64,000 nt of DNA, taken from assembly GCA_963585895.1 (NCBI GenBank), contig CAUZXS010004326.1, forward strand, positions 1-64,000. Direction: 5' to 3'. The position numbers were made by a program, and so were the translations under genes. The notes beneath the pieces were generated by a model. That model had not been told where the DNA came from and searched no databases. It was given only the letters and a program-made list of their open reading frames with translations. This document shows positions 1-11,846 of the stretch, in pieces. This DNA comes from Sepioteuthis lessoniana (lineage: Eukaryota; Mollusca; Cephalopoda; Myopsida; Loliginidae). Numbering within the stretch: position 1 is the stretch's first letter; every line of letters starts with the position of its first letter.

Positions 1-787
1 ACTAAGAGAAGAAGCAAAAGGTACCCCGCAAAAACAATCACGGACGCCGACTACGCTGATGACTTGGCGTTACTAGCGAATACGCCTAATCAAGCAGAGA
101 CACTACTACATAGTCTGGAACGAGCTGCAGCCGGCATTGGCCTACATGTCAATGCAAACAAAACCGAATATATGTGTTACAACCAAACAGGCAACATTGC
201 CACACTAGACGGAGCCTCTCTGAAACTAGTCGACAAATTCACCTACCTAGGAAGTAGCGTCTCATCAACCGAGAAGGACATCGACACACGACTGACGAAG
301 GCATGGACAGCTATCGATAGGCTCTCGATCATATGGAAGTCGGACCTAACAGATAAAATGAAACGCAGTTTCTTCCAGGCAGCGGTTGTGTCGATACTGC
401 TATATGGATGCACCACATGGACGCTTACGAAGCGGCTGGAGAGGAGGCTGGACGGAAATTACACAAGAATGCTGAGAGCAGTATTAAACAAGTCCTGGCG
501 ACAACACCCCACGAGACTCCAACTATACGGACACTTGCCCCCCATCACAAAAACTATACAAGTTCGACGAACCAGACACGCAGGACACTGCTGGAGAAGC
601 AAGGACGAGCTCATAAGCGATGTACTCCTGTGGACCCCCACTCATGGTTGTGCAAGAGTGGGACGACCAGCATGAACTTACATACAGCAGCTATGTGAGG
701 ACACGGGTTGTAATCCTGAAGACCTGCCGGAGGCGATGAATGATAGGGAGAAATGGCGAGAGACGGTCAGGGATATCCGCGCAGGCG

Positions 788-797
<10 letters not shown>
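1..797 (+). pseudogene. RTE-like LINE, 3' part of reverse transcriptase
   Basis: The end of a non-LTR retrotransposon ORF that is already open at the window edge. The frame starts at base 1 and contains the reverse transcriptase catalytic box YADD (codons near 49-60), then the thumb and C-terminal region with LLYGCTTWTL and HAGHCWRSKDELISDVLLW. A TGA at 673-675 interrupts it where the 28.5-kb copy has CGA; after that the same frame runs on to RDIRAGGAT and a TGA. The copy then ends in a short ATG repeat, without poly(A). A short 3' end made of a trinucleotide repeat is usual for the RTE clade, so I call it RTE-like; the exact clade is inference. Related copies lie at 20.4, 28.5, 49.6, 51.2, 61.8 and 62.9 kb. 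Confidence 0.9.
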
Positions 798-1675
<878 letters not shown>

Positions 1676-1678
<3 letters not shown>

Positions 1679-1915
1679 TTAGTTGACCATAGTCGAGGGT
1701 GACCCGAAGGCTCCTTTTTGATAGCTACTACACCTAGGTGTAGGGGAGGGCGCTACTCCATTCCCAGGATTGCTCCACTTTACCCTTGAACCGTACCTTA
1801 TAATGCTGAGTGTTAAGCAAGGTGGTATCAAGTTCCATTTTTAAAGTCTTTGGTATGACTCGACCTGGGATTGAACCCAGGTCTCCTTGGCCATTGGCGA
1901 ACACTGTAACTCATA
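1676..1915 (-). mobile_element. SINE family A, copy A1
   Basis: tRNA-derived SINE read on the minus strand. The tRNA T-arm/B-box-like sequence GGTTCAATCCCAGGTCGAGT lies near 1860-1885, and the body ends in the motif for 'gagggtgacccgaaggctcc' near 1697. Related copies are at 7.2, 36.3, 42.8 and 59.1 kb, with a fragment at 44.0 kb. The head supports RNA polymerase III transcription by family knowledge; activity is not shown. Confidence 0.85.
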
Positions 1916-4790
1916 TATAAACATATATATATATATATATATATATACATAGTACTTTAAAATATTTTATCTCTATGCATTGAATCTTCTAATGCCATCG
2001 ACCCTTGTTTATCATGGACATTTAAAAAAAAACACCCTTTTATTCGTGTTCAGAAATCCATTTCTTTCTATTTTATGACCTATTAAATTCTGCCAACTTC
2101 CCTACCTTTTTTAGTGATTGAACGGTTTTAGAAATATTTTAAATTCGAAAACTTTTAATAGACTTGTGTCCATCTTTTACCATTCTAGAAATAGAAACTG
2201 TTCTTATTTATTGTCTGAAAGAGTAGTTAATAAGAAAATATCAAACAAAGGCTAGAGAAAAATACTGTTTCAAAAAAATCCATATACAGCAAAAAAAAAA
2301 TGTCAAGAGACTCATGCATATAAATCCATATGCGAGTTTTTAACAATGGGCTAAAAGGCAAAAGAAAAACATTTACTTACTAATTACAACTATTTTTTTC
2401 ATACACATAGATATATACAACTCAGTGGATTTGTCTTGTTTTCTTCTGCCTCTTCTTCTTGACCTCGCAAAACTAGGACTGCTATTTCCTTCTTCTCATG
2501 ACCTCAGGCAGTTCATTCTTAGATTCCTCTTTTTCGTTAACAATGCTGGCTTGCTCCACAAATATCTATCAACAACTCACTAAATTACTTTCCCTTTTTC
2601 TTCCAAACAGTTGCTTAAATATTTCCCAAGGTTTTCTTTGGAAATAAAGTTGCATAACTTATTTAGGTGGAGGCATGAAATTAAAATAAATATATGTTAT
2701 TCAGAACATATATGAAGCCTGCAAATAGACAGGTACAATTTTCTGCTTTATAGTTCTTTTTAATATCAAACTGGGAATTTTTTTTTTACTTCATATTCTC
2801 CTCTCATGTGGTGAAAATATTTGGTTCGAGATATGCAAGAATTTATAACTCTTCAAAATTCTTCTCACAATGATTAAGAAAAAAATATAAGGGAATGGTT
2901 TTACTTGCAGACTTGATTAGTTCCAAATATAGTTCAAAACAAGTCCAATTCTCTTTTGCACAAATTTTACACCATTTAACATTCAGCAGAAAGAGAAAAT
3001 TTCCTGAATTGTTTAAAACAAAAGCATTTTTTCTTCTGAAGGAAAACCACTCAATATAAAGAAAATTTGAAAGGATAAAATATACAATGTAAAGAATTTA
3101 GAGTAAAATTTAATTTGTAAGTATGACACCAAATCCAATTTAGTATTTAACTGGGTAATGTAGTTTGCGGGGTTTTAGTGTTCAATATTAAATGTTAAGT
3201 TCAAACAGTAAGTTTAAACAGTAAGTTCCACAGCTTTGTAGTTCAGATACTGATTTGAAAAGATAACACAGACAATAAAGTTTTTAAAAAGGAATTTTAT
3301 ACAAAGAAACAAGAAAGAAAGGGATAGAAAAGATAAAGTGTTGCAAATTTGAGTGCAATTTGCTAGAACTTATCTGAGAGAGTGTCCGAGAAACAAAGTT
3401 CTTTGAATTTGAGTATTTTTCTTTCCTTTTTAGTTTTGTCGAAATGCTTCAGAATTCATTAAGTTTTGAGTCTTCTTTAAAGTTCTTTTCAGCAGAATTC
3501 TTGGTTGAATTTTCTTTCAGTTGTTTAACTTGGTAGAATTTCAGTAGTTGACTTTCATTTAATTTTACTTTTATTTCTTGGGAAGCTTCTTGCCTGTTTA
3601 AAATATGTACTGGCTATTCAAGAAGCAAGTGATGAAACCTTCTGCTTGCTGAAGTTTTTCGTGCCTACAGTTTGGTTCCCGAATTCGTACTGAGGGTCTC
3701 AATAGTAGTTCTCGACAAATAGAGGTGGTAGCTTTTGATGCTGTATTGTCTGGGATTCCTTCTCCCTTTTCCACTTTTATAAATATTAAAAAATTACAAG
3801 ACAGCCTCATTCTCAAAAAATGGTTGAGAACACAAATTTCAGCCAATGCCTGATTGCCTTGACAAAAAACAATTAAAAACACAGCAACCCACGAAACAAT
3901 TAATTTGTATATTCTTCATAAAGGCAACACTATTCATAAAATATAGTGATAAATTATTGATCAACCTTCAACATGTATTTCATGTTATAAAATTTTCATT
4001 GATACTACTATACACATATCCATATATAAACAAACATATGCTGACTATGCTCATACACACACCCATACAGATATTCTTGCATCCACTTGTATATACATAT
4101 CTATATGCTATACCTATACACAGGTATAAATATGCTTGTACCTACATACATATATACTATTGCACCTAAATGTGTACCCAGGTACAGAGAAGTGTATAGT
4201 GTCACAAGCCCACATATATTCAAGGAGGAAAAAGACAATGTTTATGATGAAGAAATCACCTGGAAAGTCTGGTACAACAGTGGAGTAACCAAATTTACAA
4301 TAACAAATGATACAATACACACCTACTCAAATCAGTCTTGATAGCTACTAGTCATGAATTGTTGTGTAGATGATACTTCATGTAAGACAACCTTAAACAG
4401 TAGATTAAACAAGATTTAAACTGCAAATGATAAACTATAATATACACCTACTTGAATTAATCTTAATTGTACCAAATCCCAAATCATTATAAATGCTACT
4501 ATTCATCTGGTTTTTCTTAGTACAGTATATTGTCCATAAATAAACAAGTATAAACTTAACATTTTTTATAAACCAAAGTTATTAGTATCTTATCATTTAT
4601 AGTGAAACATAATACAATGAAAATATATAGGTATTATATATTATCAAAAACTCAACATTGAGAGTCTGTAACCATAAATAAAATTGCATAGATATAAGAA
4701 GAGTTCTTGTTTTTGGACTGTTGCATATTCACATTTTGGTGTATAGAGTTTCAGTGGTATAGAGTTTGATCATAATTAATAGTGTTTGTG
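1916..4790. other. AT-rich DNA without recognisable gene
   Basis: Contains a short TA tract at about 1922-1948, poly(T) and poly(A) runs, and short open frames (for example minus strand 3598-3882 and plus strand 3846-4169). None has a recognisable domain or coding-like composition. No repeat family defined elsewhere in the window was identified here. Confidence 0.6.
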
Positions 4791-4796
4791 CATGTG

Positions 4797-4803
4797 TGTG
4801 TGT

Positions 4804-4839
<36 letters not shown>

Positions 4840-5097
4840 AGGGGGTTGCATTATATTTGTGATTGAATCGTGAACCAAAATTTACTCTTTGCCATAATGC
4901 CTCTCTTGAGAAAGAAAGAGAGGGGTCACACTATATTCAAAATTCCATATTCCCATAACACTATCTCTCCCCCCCCTCTCTCTCTCTCTCTCAAGTTAAA
5001 GATATCAGGCTATACTCAAAAACATATCCATGCCATCATTCCTCTTTCTCAAGGTCACACTATACTGAAAATCAGGTATCCACATACCATCATCATC

Positions 5098-5133
<36 letters not shown>

Positions 5134-5356
5134 GAGAGGTCACATTATACTCTTGATCACATTGTACATACACATTTACATACTATCATCTCTCTCTCTC
5201 TGTAGAGAGATTATATTATACTCATGATCATATACATGCATTTTCACATACCATCATCTCCTTCTCTTTCAAGAGGTTGAAATACTCTTGATTACATTGT
5301 ACACATAAGTTTATGTGCTATTATCACTCTCTCTCTCTCTCTCTCTCTCTCTCATT
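4797..5356. repeat. Minisatellite with CT-rich blocks
   Basis: A degenerate array of roughly 70-85-base units. Each unit has a (CT)n or (GA)n block, an 'agaggtcacattatactc' type segment, 'gatcacattgtacatacaca' and 'accatcatc'. About six units are seen, ending in a pure CT tract at about 5328-5353. The open frames here are products of the repeat. Confidence 0.8.
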
Positions 5357-6040
5357 CAAAGGTGGAAAGAAGTTATTTTTGAATGCATATATTTACTAAT
5401 AATACTGTTTCAGTTCAAAAGATTTTTCTTCTGCCATGTAATTATAGTCCGTACTTTTATCTTTCTTCTTTGTCTTTGTTTTTTATCATTTTTCTTTTAA
5501 TTGGCCACCACAAATATTGGTTTCTTCTTGTCATTATGTGTTACTGATTACAAATGCTTGTCTGTTCAATTGGTATTTCTGTTTTTTCGTTTTTTGTTTT
5601 TTTCCCACTTTTTGGTCAGTTCCGTAAACAACCAAAGAGAACCTAATTACACAGGGACATGGAATTGATCACATCTTAGAAAAAAATTATTTAGGTATCA
5701 TTAGCATTTTTTTAATTCCATTTTAAAGTTTCTTTATTTTTTTATTTCTCATCTTTTAATTTTTATGTTTTTATCAACTCCTATGAAGATGAGAACTTAG
5801 AATTCTTGTGAGCAACATGACCTTTGATTAGGGGGAGAATAATCTTCTGGTGGTGCTAGATTAAGGTAAATTCACCATAAATATTAAACCCACTGAATAA
5901 TATAGTCATGGATGATAAAGAAGAATTCAGTTTTCTGTTTCCTGTCAGAAATTAATTTGGCTGTTGCACAGAGATAAAACTACCCACCCACAACAAGTTG
6001 TACTATGATATGGAACTGGTCAGACTTTGAAATAATATGT
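5357..6040. other. AT-rich DNA, nothing recognised
   Basis: T-rich sequence with no convincing reading frame and no member of the repeat families seen elsewhere. Confidence 0.55.
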
Positions 6041-6330
6041 ATCTATCCAACCCTTCCACCATAAGCAAGATGCTGCACAAAGTCAATTTTTAAGTAGAAT
6101 ACAGTTGGTTTGAATGCAGTGTTTTCCTTCTCCTACACTGGTTGCCTTACAAAAGCTAAAGAACTCAGCCCATCTTACTATTTATTCATAGCTGATGGAA
6201 AAACCTATGAATCATACCTTTCCCAAGGACATTTGCACAAAATGAATTGCAAACAGCCATATCCAGTATTTGAACTCACATCACCAATTCCATTCCCTGC
6301 AACAATAACCATTATGCTCTAACAATCCCT
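6041..6330 (-). mobile_element. SINE family D, copy D1
   Basis: Minus-strand tRNA-derived SINE matching the copy at 22.9 kb. Shared landmarks are 'aaagtcaatttttaagtaga', 'gttttccttctcctacactg', 'catacctttcccaagg' and a T-arm region near 6260-6310. The 70-residue plus-strand frame inside it is a repeat artefact. Confidence 0.8.
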
Positions 6331-6639
6331 AATCAAAGTGTTTCATCAACTGTAAAAATAGAAAAAGACTTTTATGTGTCAATTTTCTAAAATAACTTAT
6401 CTCTATTTTAATCTAATGGATCTGTATGCATACAAAAGTTAATACTCACACAAAAACATTTTGTAACTTATTGCTTATTGCCAAAATAATGCATAAAAAG
6501 ATAATGTCAGTTCAATTCAACCTCCTGTTATTTGTTCTACTGTTTGCTTGTTTTATTTTATAATTCATTTTAGCATTAACCTTTCATCACAGTACCTGGA
6601 AGACTCCTCTTAAGTCACATTTTCTTATAAACTCATTAC

Positions 6640-7020
6640 ACATTATATGCTAAATTCACTTACCTAGTACAGGAGCTTCCTCCTAAGGTTCCCAGCCTCA
6701 GCTGGGCTGCTTGACATTTGTGCTAAGTGGAGTATCATTTCAGAACCAAATGGCTCCCAGGCCACCAATAGGTGGGTGAAGTATCTAATGACAAGCATAG
6801 CACTAGACCTCCAGGTCTGGTTCAAACTATTACCAGCAAGGTCCCCCAGTATATGTGCCAGGAGACTTAGCAAAAGCTAGTATAGTTCAAATTTCACCTA
6901 GTGAGCCTATAACTAGCATAATCCAGCAGGGCATGCATCTTGGCTCATGCCTGACCTCCCTGTTTCCTAAATCCCTGCTTTAAAAAAAAAGTTCTTGTGT
7001 CAAATTCTGTCTGGTGGGAT
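6640..7020 (+). repeat. Dispersed repeat related to the LTR at 54 kb
   Basis: The stretch from about 6928 ('ggctcatgcctgacctccc' to 'gtgtcaaattctgtctgg') matches 54331-54430 on the same strand. The 54-kb sequence looks like a solo LTR, so this may be a decayed LTR fragment. The part before 6928 is unassigned. Confidence 0.4.
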
Positions 7021-7195
7021 GTATGGATAAATCAATAATTTGCTAAACTCATGCTTCTTTCATAACAATGCTAAGCAGACCTCCTAATTATTGGAATAAT
7101 AGGAGAGTGAAAATAATAAGAGTTGAATGGTAAGGGAGTGTTCTTCTAGAACAAACCATGTATACATTTTGTGATTAGAAACTGTGTGAATTGAG

Positions 7196-7440
7196 TAAAA
7201 TGTTCACCAATGGTCTGGGAGACCGGGGTTCAGTCCTACGTTGAGTCATACCAAAGACTTAAAAGATGTTACTTGATGCCACCTTGCTTAACACTCAGCA
7301 TTATAAGGTACAGATCAAAGGTAAAGTGGAGCAATCCAGGGAAAGGAGTAGCACTCTTCCCTGCACCTCGGTGTAGTAGCTATTGAAAAGGGAGCCTTTG
7401 GGTCACCCTCAACTAAAGGTCACCAACTTTACTTTACTTT
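7196..7440 (+). mobile_element. SINE family A, copy A2
   Basis: Plus-strand copy with the T-arm-like 'gaccggggttcagtcc' near 7220, then 'cttaacactcagcattataagg', 'tgtagtagctattgaaaagg' and the end 'tcaactaaaggtcaccaact'. Similar to 59.1 kb on the same strand and to 42.8 kb on the opposite strand. Confidence 0.87.
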
Positions 7441-8817
7441 TACTTCTTAACTAGATTTTGAAAAATAAAGAACATTTTTTACCACTAATTTTTGTTTATT
7501 ATCAAATGTCAACTTTGGAATGGTGCTCAAGTCATTGAAGCTTTGGTCTTAATATTTTTCTCCCAATTCTACTACCAGGGATTTTCCCTCCTCTCCTTTT
7601 TGAGAATGATAAAAATAAAAATAAGGGAAAGATAACTCATGTTGGAAAGACATCATTTCAACAGAGTATTTATTTTGCCAATATCCCATTTTTTTGGAAT
7701 TTGAAAATCAGCAGTTAAAAATAGCTTGAATGTCATTGGCTTATTTTTAAAGTTGGATTGTTACTGTTCTTTTGTGGGTATTTAAACGACTGGGCAGGGT
7801 TTTTTCATCAGTCTGTTAGAAGTCTGTTGGTCAGTTAGAGAAAAGTTGAAAGCAAGGTGTACTTTCTCACATGCTCTACAGTCTGTAAGAGAAAAGTTGA
7901 AAATAGTGTGACAGGTTGAAAGCAAGGTCTGCCTCTTAATCAGACTCTACTGGTCCTCTAGGAATGGTGTAAAATTTACAATTAACTAAGTGAGAGTTAA
8001 TTGATTTCTACAGTTGAAAGGAAGCCTAGAAGTGGTTTCATTTCAGGGGAAACAGAAAAGTTGCAAAGTTTTCCCTACTCAATATAAGTCTTGGGAGACA
8101 TTTTTTTCAAGAAGAAAGGATAGTGGAAGAAATTTAACAAAACATGTTAAATTTCTGAAGGAACCATCCTCAAAATTGTTTAGAAGCCCCAGAGAAAAGG
8201 ATACCGCAAACTGGAAAAGAGAAGAAAATTATTCTTGCCTATGGAAACCACACACCAGAAATTTGAAACAAAAGAAAGAGAAAAGAAAAGAAAACTTTGA
8301 ATTCAGATTCCATATTGGTATTTCTATAAAAAAAAAATTTTGTAATGTACAACTTTTCTTTGTTTCAGTCAAATGTCAAGTAAGTCCATTTGACTTTCCA
8401 ATTCTATCCTTTTATTTCATTTTTTTGCATTAAATCAAATGTTGTGTTTTTAGCTCAAGTATGTACAGCAAAATTTGTGCAATGTCAGTGGAAATGTATT
8501 GGTTAAATCTATTTCCTTCTTAATAAATTATTTGTAATGGGATAAGTGTTTCTCTCTGAGATATAGTTGTTTTTTTTCTGTATGGTAATAGTTAAGTTAC
8601 TTCTCTCCTCCCCAGTTCTTATACACAGTTTTTAAAAATACTTTTCTTTCTCTTCTCTGCCCTATGAAGATTCTCAGTTTACTACTGTTGTGTTCAGCAA
8701 CATTAGAGGCTTTGTTAACTTCTCTCCCTTTGTTTTTGTACCCATTGGTAATGAGCATGGGGTAATTAGAAAAATTTCAAAGTTAATATTTTTCAAATCT
8801 TACGAATTGCCTGTTGG
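7441..8817. other. No recognisable gene
   Basis: AT-rich DNA with a weak internal repeat near 7830-7935 ('agagaaaagttgaaa' and 'gttgaaagcaaggt', twice each). An open frame at 8014-8433 is lysine-rich and low in complexity, starts only with TTG, and shows no domain. Confidence 0.5.
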
Positions 8818-9020
8818 CAGGGGGACTAGAATATACTGACTACATTCCCTGCAGACAGGTAAGACCCCCACAAAAAGCATGTCTTGGGGATGAAACTAAT
8901 CTGCAGTTCTGTAGCTCTTTAAAATGTGCAGTCAATCCTTTGATGCCATTACTCTTAGGTCTCCTGACTCAGAGTGGTAGAACTTGTTAGTGTTCAATTT
9001 ATAGGTCAAATAGATCTGTG
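8818..9020 (+). mobile_element. SINE-like family C, decayed copy C1
   Basis: Old, diverged head of the family described at 19.5 kb. The order 'actgactacattccctgcag', 'ggtaagacccccac', 'gtgtagctc'-like centre and 'tcagagtggtagaactt' is preserved, but there are many substitutions and no clear tail. Confidence 0.6.
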
Positions 9021-9419
9021 TAAAATAATGTTTGAATTATTGTAAACTACATTAATACACTGACTCAGATAATAGTGATGTTGTAACTATGCATTGTAAT
9101 GTATTGACATTTAAAGATAAAACATGGGAAAGATAACTCATGTGCATGCATATTGGAAAGTTAGATATCATTTTGACATTGTATTTATATTGTAAATAGA
9201 ACCGCCTATCTAAAACCACTGAAAATCAGTATTTTTTCAAATCTGACAAATTGCTTAACTATAGGAAGGGCTTCTAAATGTTAAGTAAAAGAAATTAGCT
9301 CTAAAAAAGTTTTCCTATTTATTTATTGTTTTTTTTTAGATAGGACAAATTTCAGATATAACAGATTTATTGATGGATAGTGTGTTTTGTAAGAGAAGAG
9401 TGTAGAAATATTTTTAAGT

Positions 9420-9745
9420 CAATCAGTCGCATAACACACCATGATAAGGGAAATGAGAGGATACTACAATCTCATAAGAGAAATGAGAAGATACTACTGC
9501 ATGATAAGAAAGATGAAGGGATAAGGGAAATGAGGAGATACTATGGTCTGATTGGGGAAACGAGGGGTACTACAGCTTCATAAAGAAAATGAGGGGATGC
9601 TATGGCCTGATAAGGGTAATGAGGAGTTACTACAGCCTCATAAGCAGGATACTACTGCCTGATAAGGGAAACGAGGAGATACTACAGCCTCATAAGGGAG
9701 ATTGAGACACAACAGCCTGATAAGGGAGGTGGAAAGAAAATGATC
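9420..9745. repeat. Minisatellite, unit about 30-36 bases
   Basis: About nine imperfect units of the type 'cctgataagggaaatgagg' + 'agatactacag'. Alternate units read 'cctcataag' instead of 'cctgataag', which gives a higher-order two-unit pattern. The 67-residue frame at 9380-9583 is made by this repeat. Confidence 0.85.
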
Positions 9746-10083
9746 CTATAAGCAAAATGAAGATTTCATCCACAGATTTTTCTGTTCTTCTGGTGATAAC
9801 TAAGTATCTTCCTCCATAATTTGTTTTTTTACTAAGGTCTGCATAGTCTGGTACTTAAGATTACAGTACCTACTGTTCCAAAGTGGTCACCCATTTCAGA
9901 ATTGAACTAGCTCATCACTGCTTAATTTCAGTGATCTGATGGGAACCGGTACTTCCAGTATAACCTCATCATAAGTCATCTTTCAATATAAGTAACTGAA
10001 TTATTTACATAAACATTTCTAAATCCATTTACGGACAATGACTTAAAAATGTACCAATACTGCAATACACTCAAGTAATGTTC

Positions 10084-10120
10084 AGTTTTAGTTTGGTTTG
10101 ATTTGGTATTATGACATATT
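10084..10120 (-). mobile_element. Tail of SINE family C copy C2, cut by the LTR element
   Basis: The 37 bases 'gtttggtttg...tatgacatatt' match the outer part of the shared B/C SINE tail (minus strand). The rest of the tail resumes at 16934. Removing the LTR element and one copy of its target duplication restores 'atgacatattaactattg', which aligns with 'atggcatatcaacctttg' in other copies. Confidence 0.85.
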
Positions 10121-10471
10121 TGCCGCGACCGGACGATAAACCTAAACATATCAAGTTACACACCCGCGTTAGGACGATTATATCCAACTACGACCGGAAC
10201 TGACTAAGCCCTTTTTCTTTCTAACGACCTTGACATTTCGTTATAGCTAAAAAGAAAAAGATAAATTAAAATTAATAACATTTACAAAACACTTCGGCCA
10301 AAAATTACCTGATAAGACTTGAACTAATAGTCGTCGCCAGCCTATAGCAGGTTAGAAAAATACTTTATGGCTACACTCATTTTTTATCAAAGAATTTTAT
10401 ATTCACGCGGCCGGAGCTGTGTGTCACAGCACCTTCGTAATATCAGCAAGCCCTTTTCAACGCTTAAACGG

Positions 10472-10628
10472 CCCGGCGCCTGAGGAGCCCCGAAAAGGGG
10501 AATGCCGACGGGGTCCGAGGCATTTTTGGAACTGCCTATCGCGTTGGGCTACGGCCCTGCGACAGGACCCACCTTAAACACGGCCTTGTGCCATATTCGT
10601 ACGTTGGTGGGACGTAGGATAAATACAG
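10472..10628 (-). repeat. 157-base module found only in the 5' LTR
   Basis: Absent from the 3' LTR, where 'cgcttaaacgg' runs directly into 'cacgctcctagc'. Its reverse complement resembles 55800-55945, sharing 'aaggtgggtcc', 'caaaaatgcctc', the 'ggcattcc' region, and 'ccccaccaa' upstream. No target duplication is visible at its edges, so either a 3' LTR deletion or a 5' LTR gain is possible. Confidence 0.8.
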
Positions 10629-11034
10629 CACGCTCCTAGCGAAGCTCATTAAGGGGGAATCCTGCATTCTGTGCGGTCGCATTCACCTTAACTTCCGACG
10701 TTGATCCCACTTCTCGAGGTAGATCTGCTTTTTTTTTCCCACCTACATAAGTATGCACAAAGGTCCTTTTTAGGACTATAAGAGGTCTCTGTCTGCGGGT
10801 CAGAGCATCTCTGGTGGTCAGTAATGATCAGTCGAAGTAGACGGCCAGGCGGCAAACACGAAGACGGATTCTAAGACCAACCGGTCTTAACTCTCACTCG
10901 GTTCCGATAGTCCGATAAGCTGCGCAGCGCTAATGGCACGGTCCAGCCTTTAGCTACTCCTTCGCTATCTGCGCAGCGCTAAGATAACGCCCATCATAGC
11001 CTCAGCCTTCTGGCCTGTCCGCTCATCAGCTCGG

Positions 11035-11290
11035 CTTTGACCCGACAAAGCCTTCGCTGCTGTCCGCACGGCCTTGACCCGACAAAGCCTTCGCTCTCGT
11101 CCGCTCGTCCGCACGGCTTTGACCCGACAAAGCCTTCGTTCCCGTCCGCTCGTCCGCACGGCTTTGACCCGACAAAGCCTTCGCACTAGTCCGATCGTCC
11201 GTACGGCTTTGACCCGACAAAGCCTTCGCTCTCGTCCGCACGGCTTTGGACACGACAAAGCCTTCACTCCCGTCCAATACGTCCGCACGG
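11035..11290 (+). repeat. 45-base tandem repeat inside the LTR
   Basis: Six units of 'gacccgacaaagccttcg' plus 'ctctcgtccgctcgtccgc' and 'acggcttt', beginning at 11039, 11076, 11121, 11166, 11211 and 11248 (variant 'ggacacgac'). Spacings are 37, 45, 45, 45 and 37. The 3' LTR has only three units (16269, 16314, 16351). The arginine-rich open frames on both strands here come from this repeat. Confidence 0.93.
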
Positions 11291-11814
11291 CTAGGGGGCC
11301 CAGCAAGGCCCTAGCCTTTCCTCGACCTCGACGCTCTTGCAAAGTACAACGCAGTCCACGTAACGACTCGCTGTTACGGACTGTTCTACCACTGCAACAC
11401 CTGACTCACGTACGACCCGCCGTACGAGTCAGCAACCCGATCGACACACCCTTGGTTAACCACAACATACCGTCACAACCAGGGATATCGATCTACCAAC
11501 CTCGACCGACCATCTAGCTGTACTCAGCGACCAGCACCGACCATCTAGCTGTACTCAACGACCAGCATCGACCATCTAGCTGTACTCAACGACCAGCACC
11601 GACCATCTAGCTGAACTCAGCGACCCTCGTCGAACGCCCAGCTGCGAACACATACAACCGCTACGGACATTTACATTCACGCTTGTAAATACGACGAAAT
11701 AAATTGTCATTTGTAATTATCATTATCTCACCTTTGTTCCTTCATATTGCTTTGGCTGTCCTCATTCACATAATTCATTTGCGGGGTCGACATATTTATC
11801 GGCTCTGCAACAAG

Positions 11815-11832
11815 TGGTGACCCCGAACGTGA
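11815..11832 (+). other. Primer binding site, probably tRNA-Trp
   Basis: TGGTGACCCCGAACGTGA starts two bases after the 5' LTR. It is complementary to a tRNA 3' end ...GGGGTCACCA. The first 11 bases and the following CGTGA fit tRNA-Trp, with one extra base between. tRNA-Trp priming is a known trait of the CsRn1 clade; the tRNA identity is inferred from memory. Confidence 0.75.
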
Positions 11833-11846
11833 ATACAGACAGAGCA

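Larger units (their letters stand above)
10121..11812 (+). repeat. 5' LTR of the CsRn1-type element
   Basis: 1692 bases, beginning TGCCGCGACC and ending CTCTGCAACA. It is 266 bases longer than the 3' LTR, fully explained by a 157-base segment present only here (10472-10628), 127 extra bases of a 45-base tandem repeat, and 18 bases missing near 11620. A likely core promoter is 'actataagagg' at about 10776-10786. A polyadenylation signal AATAAA lies at 11698-11703. A 31-base tandem repeat ('cgaccatctagctgtactca' plus 11 more bases) occupies about 11508-11625. Confidence 0.95.

Noticed and set aside
3598-3882. 94-codon minus-strand frame
   Set aside because: No recognised motif; the surrounding DNA shows no other coding signal.
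8014-8433. 139-codon open frame
   Set aside because: Lysine-rich, hydrophobic end made of T-rich DNA, non-ATG start, no domain.
9420-9745. Possible CRISPR-like array
   Set aside because: Units are directly adjacent degenerate repeats with no spacers, in eukaryotic DNA.
10965-11517. Arginine/serine-rich frames in both orientations
   Set aside because: They follow the 45-base tandem repeat of the LTR and recur with fewer units in the 3' LTR; LTR sequence, not genes.
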